From contig JAHCML010000003.1 in the NCBI GenBank assembly GCA_019192455.1, positions 1,283,096-1,324,717 of the forward strand: 41,622 nt of DNA, given 5' to 3'. Position 1 is the first letter of the stretch; every line of letters begins with the position of its first letter. The stretch is from Alphaproteobacteria bacterium SS10 (lineage in GTDB: Bacteria > Pseudomonadota > Alphaproteobacteria > TMED2). Of this stretch, positions 34,392 to 41,622 are shown in pieces. The notes under the pieces are model-generated. The model saw nothing but the letters and a program-made list of their open reading frames with translations, made no database searches and was not told where the DNA came from. The position numbers were made by a program, and so were the translations under genes.

Positions 34392-35435
34392 TTGCCCGAT
34401 ACGATTTCAGCGCCCAGCCTAGAGTTCCCATGGGCGGAACGGCCAAATCCTCTAGAGCCGGTAGAGATTGCACCTGGCCTGCTCTGGCTTTGCCTGCCGC
34501 TGCCATTTGCCCTCAACCATGTAAATCTATGGTTGCTGGATGATGGTGATGGCTGGACCCTGATCGATACGGGCATTGATACGGATCACCTGCGCCAGGT
34601 CTGGAACGATCTGCTTGATGGGCCGCTCTCCGGGTTTCGGATCAACCGGATTATTGCCACACATTTCCATCCTGATCATGTGGGCCTGGCCGGTTGGTTA
34701 TGCGGTCGGTTTAGGGCCCCGCTTTTCATGCCGCGCACCGACTGGATGAAGGCGCGGTGGCTATCCCTCGACGACAGCGACCGGCTGGCTGCCAATGGCA
34801 CGGCCTTCTATCGCAAAGCCGGGGTTGAGGCTGAGGCACTGCTTGAGATCGGTAGCCGGGGTAATCTCTATGCCCGGCGGGTCAGTCCAATTCCCCGCAC
34901 CTACAACCGCCTGATTGATGGTGCAGTTATCAAGATGGGCGGCGGTGACTGGTCAATCATCACAACACCCGGCCACGCGCCAGAGATGACCTGTTTTCAC
35001 AGTGCTGAGCGGAAGATCTTCATCGCGGCCGACCATATCCTGCCTGAGATCAGCCCGAATGTTAGCGTCTGGGCGGATGAGCAGGAAGCCAACCCGCTTG
35101 ATGAGTTCCGCGACTCCCTCGCCAAGGTACGCGCACAAGTTTCCGATGAGTGCTTGGTTCTGCCAAGCCATGGTCGGCCGTTTAGGGGGCTCCATGCCCG
35201 CATCGACTGGTTAGCAGCTCACCATGAAGAGCGGCTGCGTTTCACCCTTGAGGCCTGTAAGGATCCATCCACCGGTAAAGAGGTGATGCTGCGCCTGTTC
35301 GACCGGCAGTTGGACCCCCATCAATGGGGCTTTGCCATGGGTGAGGCCCTGGCCCATCTGCACTGTCTGATGGCGAGTGGCGCCCTCACCCGCCAGATGG
35401 CAGATGATGGCGCCTATCGCTACCAAGCTGTCTAA
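34392..35435 (+). CDS. MBL-fold metallo-hydrolase
   Basis: The 347-residue cytoplasmic protein has the metallo-beta-lactamase motif THFHPDHVG with His91, His93, Asp95 and His96, further ligands in TTPGHAPEM, and LPSHGRPF, a set seen in LACTB2-like and glyoxalase II-like hydrolases. A C-terminal helical region (about 275-347) fits the winged-helix tail of LACTB2-like members. The start is TTG at 34392, supported by AGGGG eight bases upstream; no ATG in frame precedes the conserved N-terminus. It is divergent from putA (162 bases) and convergent with the TipN-like gene (9 bases). The substrate is not known. Confidence 0.92.
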   Translation: MPDTISAPSLEFPWAERPNPLEPVEIAPGLLWLCLPLPFALNHVNLWLLDDGDGWTLIDTGIDTDHLRQVWNDLLDGPLSGFRINRIIATHFHPDHVGLAGWLCGRFRAPLFMPRTDWMKARWLSLDDSDRLAANGTAFYRKAGVEAEALLEIGSRGNLYARRVSPIPRTYNRLIDGAVIKMGGGDWSIITTPGHAPEMTCFHSAERKIFIAADHILPEISPNVSVWADEQEANPLDEFRDSLAKVRAQVSDECLVLPSHGRPFRGLHARIDWLAAHHEERLRFTLEACKDPSTGKEVMLRLFDRQLDPHQWGFAMGEALAHLHCLMASGALTRQMADDGAYRYQAV

Positions 35436-35444
35436 CCCTGTTGG

Positions 35445-38400
35445 TTAGGCCTGGCCCTGGGCTGGCATTTTTTCGATGTCTTCATCGGAGAGCGGTTGAC
35501 GCTCAATGCCCTGGCAAAGCGCTAGATAGAGCTTACCGATATCTGAGGTCATGAAGGTTGAGCTCAGCAGATCACCGTGATCGGTGCTGATTGCCCGGCC
35601 AAACACTTCCTCGAACTGGCGGATATAGCGCTGAACATAGAGGCGGAATTCGCTGTTCTCTTCAAACAGCATCTTGATCTTACCAACCGCAATCTTGTCC
35701 TTGCTGGACACAAGGCGGCGGGTAAAGACGCTGGTGTCACCAGAAGCAAACGACTTCCAGAGGGCCTCAGGCGCTTCATCATCGAGCATCCGAACAAAGT
35801 CGACAGAGATTGAGTGTAGGCTCTCAATCACGAATTTCGCGGCCGCCAGGAAGGCGTCACGCTGGGCCTCAGAGTCCGTATCCTTGATCAGCTTGGCCTG
35901 CTCCATTGCCTTCTCTGCCGCCTCGGCAAGAGCCTCGGCATGGCGACGGAAGGTATCGGACACATCGCTCGACTTGGTCGACGCGCTGTCGGCGGCCTCC
36001 ATAAGCTTCTCAGAATGGCGGGACACGCTAGAGCTTGCACCCTCAAGTGACTTCACAACCCGGTCGGTACGATCACCCAGTTCTTGTAGGCGGATACCGA
36101 GGCTGATCGTGCTGTCTTCCAGGCGGTTCAGCGTGGCGTCATAGGCAGCAGCGAAGTTGGCCCGCTGCTCCATCATCTTGTTCTCAATCTGGCCAATCCG
36201 GATGAACACCGTCTCGGTTGATGTCACGAACTGGTTCGACTGGTTGCTAAGTGACATGCGAACACTGTCGAGCTGGCTAACCTGATCATTTGTCTGGTTA
36301 AGCACACCGTCGAGGTCGGAGCGCAGCTCACCAAGCGCGCCATTCAGCTTATTCACCGTCTCATCGGCCATATCGTTGATCTGGCTGACTTCCTCGACCA
36401 AGGCTTGGCCTAGGCCACGTAGGCGTTCGGTATTGCCCTCGGCACCTTCGCTGAGTTGATCCAGATAGGTGCGCAGACGCTCCTCAACCGAACCAAACTC
36501 ACCAAGCGCATCGCCCAAGGTGTCGTTCAGGAAGTTCAGGCGACCTTGCAGACCCTTGCTGAGGTTATCAACCCGCTGACCCGTACGGTCGACCAGGGCA
36601 TCAACGTCATCCAGCTTCTCACCCAACTGATCAGACAACGCCTGAACCTTCTCAAGAACCTCATCCGGCTTACCGGTGATGTTGGCCATCTCACGGTCGA
36701 AGGTTGCTGCAATAGATGCCAGACGCTCACCGGCGAGATCCGAAGATTCTTGCAGTTCAGCGAGCTTGCCGGACAGATCGCCCTCAATATCACCAATGCG
36801 GTTAAGCGATTTGCCAACCAGGGCATCGGCCTCGGTCACCGTCTCGGTCAAACGCGAGGACACGGCGTTCAGGTTGTCGAGGGTCATGCGTGACAGCTCG
36901 CCCAGATCGCCACCACGCTTGGAGAAGTTAGTGATGATGTCGTCCATATCGGACTGGACACGCTGCATACCGGATTTCAGCTCGCCAATTTGCTCGCTGA
37001 TCTTCGTACCGATGCGGTTAACCCGCGCCTCGGTCTCCGCGGCACCGGAGCGCAGAACCTCAAGCTCATCAGCGACGCGCTTGCTGGCAACGCCCAAGTT
37101 CTCGGCGACGGTCTCACCCACCTGATTGATTTGCTCAGCTTGATTATCCAAACCGGCAGAGGCTTGGTTGACCTGGGAAACAGCATCGTTAGCCGCCTCA
37201 CCAAGCGCCAGCGCCTCACGGGACAAGCTATCCCGCATGGAGGTTAGCTGCTCCAGAGCACCATTGGTCAGGGCGGTCAGCTTGTTCACCTCTTCGCCCA
37301 GATTGTCGTTCATGGCTTGGCTGCTGCCGAGCAGATGCTTGGAGAGTTGATCGACACGCTCTTCCTGACCATCCAGGGTCGCGACAAAGCTTTCGGCCTC
37401 GACCTTGGTCTGTTCACCGGCCTCTTGAAGTTTCGCGATAGACTCAGACAGCTGATCGACGACGAGGTCACTGGTCCCTTTAGCATTCTCACCAGCAGCA
37501 CGAACCCGCTCAGCCTGGGCCACAAGGGTTGCATCCAGACTACGCAGATCACCGAGGCGGGCATTGAGCTCTTCTTCAATGCCACGCAACGTGGCGGTCT
37601 GACTTTCCGTATCGCTGTTGGCGTCCTTCAAGGCGTCGGTCGCGGTGTTCAGATCACCGGTAAGTTGCTGGGTTGCCCCCGCTGCTTTGGCCAGGGTGGT
37701 TGCCGTCTCACCAATCTCACCACGCATGGCGATGAACTTCTCAGTCAGGGCCACCGTGGCTTCACGCAATGCCTCGATAGTCTGGCTCGACTGCTCATTG
37801 ACCTGGTCGCCGTTCACCTTGGCATCGGCCATGGCCTTCTGAACCCGGGCCACCTGGTCTTCAATCTTCGCGGCCAGGCCATCAACGACAGATGATGCAT
37901 TGCCATGTGCTGCTTCAAATGCGGTCAACTGACGACGCATCATTTCATTAGCGGCACGCATGCCCTTAGCCGACTGAATAGCGGCAGTCCGCAACAGGTC
38001 CGCATTCCGGCCCAATGGAACCGCGAGGCTCTCAGCCAGTGTTGAAGCGTTCTCAGCCAGGATTTTGTAGTCGTCGACACGGCGGCCCAGGGCAGCCTCG
38101 GCGTCGGTTAGACGATCCGTGATGGTTTGGGTCGTCTCTTCCACCTTGCTGAATTGACCAGCGGTGGACTCCCGCGCCTGCTCCAACTTCTCTTGGAAGG
38201 TATCGGCTGCGGTGCCAAGCTCATCGACCATGCCGCTTACCTGGACCTTAAGGTCACCGGTACGGCCCTCAAGCGAGTTCAGAATGGCGGCGGTCTGCTC
38301 TTCAGTATTATTGGCCTGATCACGAAGCAGGCCAATCGCCTCATCAATCCCGGCACTTTGCTCTCGAAGGAATGAGCCAACCCGGTCCACCTCACCCGCA

Positions 38401-38936
38401 CTACGGGCGGAGACAGCAGTGAGTGCTTCGGTTTCATGGCGGAGGGATTGGCGTGCCTGATCAATCCGGCTGATCGCTAGATTGGTGGCATCGGCGAGCA
38501 TTTTGACCTGACGGTCCGTTGCCTCCGTAATCGCTTGCAGGCGGGCCTCAGCCTTATCAACCGGCATGGTGATCTGGGCGGAGGTTTTGCGGAGTGCTTC
38601 AGCAACTGTTCGCTGATCGGCATTGCGCTGAATGAACAGGGCAATCAGCCATAGAACGGCAAGCGGTGCGATACCGACGCTGAACTGGCTAATGATCTCC
38701 AAAACCGGGGTGGTCTGAAGGTCTAGACCTTGTTGAACCAGGAGGTAGCCGAGGCCACCAACCCAACCAATGCTGACCAACAGTGATAACCAACCAAACA
38801 GACGCGGCAGCAACGGGCGCTTCACCTCAATCACGGCTGGGGCAGATTGTGGAAGGTAAGAGACACCACCACGCGCACGTGGGTGGGTTGCTGCCAACGC
38901 TTCATCACGCATCGGCGTATTGATCGTCTCGGTCAT
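35445..38936 (-). CDS. Large coiled-coil membrane protein, TipN-like
   Basis: The 1163-residue protein has a cytoplasmic start of about 45 residues and two membrane helices at about 46-67 and 83-102. A very long helical part from about 110 to 1020, rich in Glu, Gln, Ser, Thr and heptad-like Leu/Val, follows. The end (about 1020-1163) looks globular, with APEALWKSF, FTRRLVSSKD, LYVQRYIRQFEEVF and SSDIGKLYLAL-like segments (SSTFMTSDIGKLYLAL). Two N-terminal membrane helices plus a huge coiled coil match Caulobacter TipN, a new-pole landmark that guides polarity and flagellum placement. The call is by architecture, not shared residues. Alternatives are an MCP-like or kinesin-like coiled coil of unknown role; no signalling hairpin of a chemoreceptor is seen. 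Confidence 0.75.
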   Translation of the reverse strand: MTETINTPMRDEALAATHPRARGGVSYLPQSAPAVIEVKRPLLPRLFGWLSLLVSIGWVGGLGYLLVQQGLDLQTTPVLEIISQFSVGIAPLAVLWLIALFIQRNADQRTVAEALRKTSAQITMPVDKAEARLQAITEATDRQVKMLADATNLAISRIDQARQSLRHETEALTAVSARSAGEVDRVGSFLREQSAGIDEAIGLLRDQANNTEEQTAAILNSLEGRTGDLKVQVSGMVDELGTAADTFQEKLEQARESTAGQFSKVEETTQTITDRLTDAEAALGRRVDDYKILAENASTLAESLAVPLGRNADLLRTAAIQSAKGMRAANEMMRRQLTAFEAAHGNASSVVDGLAAKIEDQVARVQKAMADAKVNGDQVNEQSSQTIEALREATVALTEKFIAMRGEIGETATTLAKAAGATQQLTGDLNTATDALKDANSDTESQTATLRGIEEELNARLGDLRSLDATLVAQAERVRAAGENAKGTSDLVVDQLSESIAKLQEAGEQTKVEAESFVATLDGQEERVDQLSKHLLGSSQAMNDNLGEEVNKLTALTNGALEQLTSMRDSLSREALALGEAANDAVSQVNQASAGLDNQAEQINQVGETVAENLGVASKRVADELEVLRSGAAETEARVNRIGTKISEQIGELKSGMQRVQSDMDDIITNFSKRGGDLGELSRMTLDNLNAVSSRLTETVTEADALVGKSLNRIGDIEGDLSGKLAELQESSDLAGERLASIAATFDREMANITGKPDEVLEKVQALSDQLGEKLDDVDALVDRTGQRVDNLSKGLQGRLNFLNDTLGDALGEFGSVEERLRTYLDQLSEGAEGNTERLRGLGQALVEEVSQINDMADETVNKLNGALGELRSDLDGVLNQTNDQVSQLDSVRMSLSNQSNQFVTSTETVFIRIGQIENKMMEQRANFAAAYDATLNRLEDSTISLGIRLQELGDRTDRVVKSLEGASSSVSRHSEKLMEAADSASTKSSDVSDTFRRHAEALAEAAEKAMEQAKLIKDTDSEAQRDAFLAAAKFVIESLHSISVDFVRMLDDEAPEALWKSFASGDTSVFTRRLVSSKDKIAVGKIKMLFEENSEFRLYVQRYIRQFEEVFGRAISTDHGDLLSSTFMTSDIGKLYLALCQGIERQPLSDEDIEKMPAQGQA

Positions 38937-39178
38937 ATATATGTCGACACCGGATAGCGCCCGGCCTTACCAGACCAAGCGCACAGCATCGTCCCTCTCC
39001 TGTTGATCAGCAGCTAACGCCACCAACTGCACAATTTGTGCCTGGAAAAGGTACCAGAGCGACAAATCTGCAACCAAGTGAATGCAACATTTGCTGGGGA
39101 TTACAGGTTTTTTGCCTGTGCCCCCGCTGTCGAATCGGAAAACGACTCGGCAGCAGCCTAGGAAGGGAGCAAAGCACA
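38937..39178. other. Intergenic region upstream of the TipN-like gene
   Basis: The gap to the four-cysteine gene is 297 bases, ending in that gene's terminator. The rest must hold the minus-strand promoter of the TipN-like gene. No open frame in it looks coding and I see no clear promoter motif. Confidence 0.4.
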
Positions 39179-39210
39179 ATAAAAAATCGCGCAACCTGGG
39201 CTGCGCGATT
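39179..39210 (-). terminator. Rho-independent terminator of the four-cysteine gene
   Basis: A perfect nine-pair stem (AATCGCGCA at 39185-39193 with TGCGCGATT at 39202-39210) is followed on the minus strand by TTTTTTATT, counting the T residues shared with the stem base. It lies about 25 bases after the stop. Confidence 0.92.
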
Positions 39211-39233
39211 CGCTTTAATCGATGGGCGATCGG

Positions 39234-39788
39234 TTACTCGGCGGTGCTAGATGCCACTGCCTCTTGGGTGCAAAGCGGGCGACTGGTCACCGCGGCTTCA
39301 GGTGCGGTGGTCAGGATCGCTTTAAGCGGTTTGCTGTTAAATTGCGGGGCGCCCTCAAGGGCCTCCAACATCTCGCCCTTATTGCTGCAATAGATCTCAG
39401 CAGAGCTGTAGGCCGCACGGGTCGATACAGCATTGGCGATGGATGTCCGCCAATGGTCAAAGCGACGCTTGGCATTCCCCTCAGCATGCTTTGCGAAGTA
39501 ACCGATCATCGCCTCTTCATGGGCCACGATGTCGGCACGGTGTTGATTCGTAAACTTGGCATACCGGACGAAAAGCGCCGGGTCGTTAAACTGTGCGGCA
39601 CAGGTTAAGCCAACCACCATCAACTCCGAATGCAGGCGAATTGCCTGTTCCGCTGCGGCTTCCTTCGCGGAGTAACAGGTGGCAAGCGCCTGCCCGGCAA
39701 AGCCCAGGGTGGCAATGGTTGTGATCGCAATAGAGGCAAGGCGACGAAGCTGTCGCGGCAGGTTTACAGAACTTGGTCCAGAAAACAT
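39234..39788 (-). CDS. Secreted four-cysteine protein of unknown function
   Basis: The 184-residue protein has a signal peptide (RQLRRLASIAITTIATLGFAGQALA, split here as n-region RQLRR and a hydrophobic core to residue 36) with cleavage before TCYS. The mature part is mostly helical and has four Cys (38, 63, 134, 173), enough for two disulfides. Segments such as RLHSELMVVGLTC and FVRYAKFTNQHRADI look conserved, and a Thr/Ala-rich tail ends the chain. The ATG at 39788 has AGGAAG seven bases upstream, so the longer frame to 39899 is not used. It stands alone with its own terminator and is divergent from mak. I do not know its function. Confidence 0.85.
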   Translation of the reverse strand: MFSGPSSVNLPRQLRRLASIAITTIATLGFAGQALATCYSAKEAAAEQAIRLHSELMVVGLTCAAQFNDPALFVRYAKFTNQHRADIVAHEEAMIGYFAKHAEGNAKRRFDHWRTSIANAVSTRAAYSSAEIYCSNKGEMLEALEGAPQFNSKPLKAILTTAPEAAVTSRPLCTQEAVASSTAE

Positions 39789-40145
39789 GGATGGCTTCCT
39801 GTTTGTTGAGGCCAATCGAAACAACCGCGCTTGCAGATCGAGACAACCAAAATGTCCCGCAGCTATCGCCGTCGGTTTAGGCGTGAATGGTGCCCCCACC
39901 CGCCTAAATTGGACCCGGAGTGTGCCGCAAAGCCGTCAAATTTGGCAACCGAATATGACCATGGTTATTCAAAACAGCTGTGCATGCCCTGGGGGGAAAT
40001 CTTAACCGCATCTGGCACACCGGTGCTTGCAACCATGCCCCGCATCGGCTTTAACGAGCGCCGGTTTGCCGTTGGCCACCAAGAGGGCCCTCGGCTCGCA
40101 AACCAGCGCATCACCGTTAGATATAAAGACATAAAAGAACGACCG
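39789..40145. other. Divergent intergenic region between the four-cysteine gene and mak
   Basis: This 357-base gap must hold both promoters. The mak frame stays open upstream to 39831, but those residues have no kinase similarity and no ribosome site was seen for them. I checked for a sigma-54 site at TGGCAC (40013) and the spacing is wrong. No RNA gene or repeat is visible. Confidence 0.45.
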
Positions 40146-41069
40146 ATGATCCGTATTGGCATTGATTTGGGCGGCACCAAGATTGAGGCGGTTGCCCTTG
40201 ATAACACCGGGAACGAGCTGCTTCGTCAGCGCGTGGCGACCCCTAAGGATGATTACGAGGGCACAATTGCTGCCATCGACAATCTGATTAAGGCCGTGGA
40301 GCGCCAGGTGGGCGATACATCGACGGTTGGCATTGGTATGCCCGGGGCAATCTCCCCAGCTAGTGGCCTGGTGAAGAATGCCAACTCCACATGGTTGATT
40401 GGCAAGCCATTCGACAAGGATGTGGCAGCCGCCCTGGGCCGCCCCGTACGCGCGCAAAACGACGCCAACTGTCTGGCCGTATCCGAGGCTACCGACGGTG
40501 CCGCCGCCGGTGCTGAGGTTGTCTTTGCCGTCATCATCGGTACCGGGACCGGTGCTGGCATCGCCATTAACGGCCGCGCCGTAACCGGCCGCCATGCAAT
40601 CGCTGGTGAGTTTGGCCATAACCCACTTCCTTGGCCGAGCGCTGAAGAACTGCCGGGCCCCAAATGCTATTGCGGTAAGTATGGATGCATTGAGACCTGG
40701 GTGTCTGGCCCCGGCTTCTCCCGCGATCACGCCAAGCACACCGGCCAAGAACTGGATGGCCCTGCCATTCACAATTTGGTCCGCACCGGTGACCCGCAGG
40801 CAATTGCCTCTATTGAACGGTATGAGGATCGCCTCGCCCGCTCCCTATCCCATGTCATCAATATCCTCGATCCGAATGTGATCGTTCTGGGTGGCGGCAT
40901 GTCGAACTTTGACCGGCTCTATGACAACCTGCCCGGTCTCTTGAACAAATACTGCTTCTCAGATGGTGTGGATGTACCAATCCGCCCGGCTGTCCACGGC
41001 GACAGCAGCGGCGTACGTGGTGCTGCCAATCTGTGGACCGCTGAAGAGGCCGCCGCGGCAGCTGCTTAA
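40146..41069 (+). CDS. mak: Fructokinase, ROK family
   Basis: The 307-residue cytoplasmic kinase phosphorylates a hexose, most likely fructose, at the 6-position with ATP. It has the phosphate loop GIDLGGTKIE at 5-14, catalytic Asp106 in NDANCLA, and IIGTGTGAGIA. The ROK zinc site is formed by His158 in GEFGHNPLPW with Cys174, Cys176 and Cys181 in CYCGKYGCIETW. GHNPLPWPSAEEL, VVKNANSTWL-like VKNANSTWL and HGDSSGVRGAA fit the Mak (manno(fructo)kinase) branch better than NagK. The start ATG is chosen by family length. The stop overlaps the next gene as TAATG. A GlcNAc or other hexose substrate is possible. Confidence 0.9.
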   Translation: MIRIGIDLGGTKIEAVALDNTGNELLRQRVATPKDDYEGTIAAIDNLIKAVERQVGDTSTVGIGMPGAISPASGLVKNANSTWLIGKPFDKDVAAALGRPVRAQNDANCLAVSEATDGAAAGAEVVFAVIIGTGTGAGIAINGRAVTGRHAIAGEFGHNPLPWPSAEELPGPKCYCGKYGCIETWVSGPGFSRDHAKHTGQELDGPAIHNLVRTGDPQAIASIERYEDRLARSLSHVINILDPNVIVLGGGMSNFDRLYDNLPGLLNKYCFSDGVDVPIRPAVHGDSSGVRGAANLWTAEEAAAAAA

Positions 41070-41622
41070 TGGAAAAGGTGGCCCCACCAACCGATCTTGA
41101 TCGGCTGACCCTCAATGGGGTCGAACTGGAGTATCGCTGGATACCTGCCAGCGAGCGGTGGGCGCCGACGATCATCTTCCTGCATGAGGGGTTGGGCTCC
41201 GCTGGTCTATGGCGTGATTTCCCCGACCGCCTTTGTAAGGCCACCGGTTGTAGTGGCCTCGCCTATTCCCGTCAGGGCCATGGCCAATCGACCCCGATCC
41301 CACGAGATGATCAGGATGAGGTGGCACCAGATGCCGACTACCTGAAGCGTGAGGCGGATGAGGTATTGCCAGCCGTGATGGCCGAGCGTGGTATCGAACG
41401 TGCCATCCTGATGGGTCATAGCGATGGCGCCACCATTGCTCTGATGATGGCCGCGACCAATCCAGACAAGGTCCAAGGCTGCATCGTTGAAGCGCCCCAT
41501 GTGATGGTGGAAGACGAGACGATTAAAGGTATTCGCCGTGCCGCCCGGGCTTACTCCAGCGGTGACCTTCGTGATGGCCTATCTAAGTATCACGCTGACC
41601 CTGAGGGGATCTTCCAGCGTTG
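41069..41622 (+). CDS. Alpha/beta hydrolase (partial, C-terminus beyond window)
   Basis: About 184 residues are present. The fold shows the oxyanion segment FLHEGLGSAGLWRDFP near 37-52, a GLAYSRQGHGQS strand-turn at 63-74, and the nucleophile elbow MGHSDGA with Ser117. The acid and His of the triad would lie beyond the window edge. There is no signal peptide, so it is cytoplasmic. Its ATG overlaps the mak stop as TAATG, implying coupled translation with the fructokinase. Members act as esterases, C-C hydrolases or haloperoxidase-like enzymes, and the substrate cannot be told. Confidence 0.9.
   Translation, partial: MEKVAPPTDLDRLTLNGVELEYRWIPASERWAPTIIFLHEGLGSAGLWRDFPDRLCKATGCSGLAYSRQGHGQSTPIPRDDQDEVAPDADYLKREADEVLPAVMAERGIERAILMGHSDGATIALMMAATNPDKVQGCIVEAPHVMVEDETIKGIRRAARAYSSGDLRDGLSKYHADPEGIFQR

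Noticed and set aside
35445-38936. Methyl-accepting chemotaxis protein
   Set aside because: Despite two membrane helices and a long coiled coil, no conserved signalling hairpin or HAMP-like segment was seen, and the C-terminal domain is different.
40013-40031. Sigma-54 promoter before mak (TGGCAC with a later TTGCA)
   Set aside because: The GG to GC spacing is not 10 bases.
40002-40772. 256-codon minus-strand open frame
   Set aside because: It is antisense to mak, which has clear ROK motifs.

Overview
This 41.6 kb window is chromosomal DNA from a moderately GC-rich Gram-negative bacterium. Gene content and order point to an alphaproteobacterium, most likely of the Rhodospirillales type. The minus-strand series tig, clpP, clpX, lon, hupB, tRNA-Val, tRNA-Asp, nuoABCD is a classical alphaproteobacterial arrangement, and the window also has a glnB-glnA pair, a short PutA without a DNA-binding domain, and a TipN-like polarity protein. 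I see no prophage, insertion sequence, rRNA operon or CRISPR array; this is mostly housekeeping chromosome with several poorly characterised envelope genes.

Layout. 1-2561 (minus): start of the respiratory complex I operon (nuoA, nuoB, nuoC, and nuoD cut by the window edge). 2900-3204: tRNA-Asp(GTC) and tRNA-Val(TAC). 3332-10184 (minus): the protein-quality-control block, HU, Lon, ClpX, ClpP and trigger factor, with clear intrinsic terminators after hupB, clpX and tig. 10245-12541 (minus): tRNA-Leu(TAG), a small unknown gene in an AT-rich patch, the bifunctional NAD(P)H-hydrate repair enzyme, and tRNA-His(GTG). 12785-14867 (plus): a nitrogen-control unit, in which a sigma-54 type promoter reads into glnB (PII) and glnA (glutamine synthetase), ended by a terminator.

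14987-20871: a membrane protein with a degenerate nuclease-like domain, a convergent YciA-type thioesterase, parE (topoisomerase IV), and two tandem related lipoproteins, the first overlapping the end of parE. 21046-27745 (plus): a DEAD-box helicase whose motif II reads DECD, lptD (LPS assembly), an SLC13 permease with two RCK_C domains, and a coiled-coil membrane protein. 27764-34229 (minus): putA, ydbH, ynbE, ydbL, an overlapping four-gene run joining proline catabolism to an envelope lipid-transport module. 34392-35435 (plus): an MBL-fold hydrolase. 35445-38936 (minus): a 1163-residue coiled-coil membrane protein resembling TipN. 39234-39788 (minus): a secreted four-cysteine protein. 40146-41622 (plus): fructokinase (mak) translationally coupled to an alpha/beta hydrolase that runs off the end.

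The most interesting parts are the envelope genes between 15 and 40 kb: the inactivated-nuclease membrane protein, the paired lipoproteins with matching 3' flanks, the putA-ydbH coupling, and the TipN-like protein. Starts were often moved inward from the longest open frame, using Shine-Dalgarno sites, signal peptides and family length.
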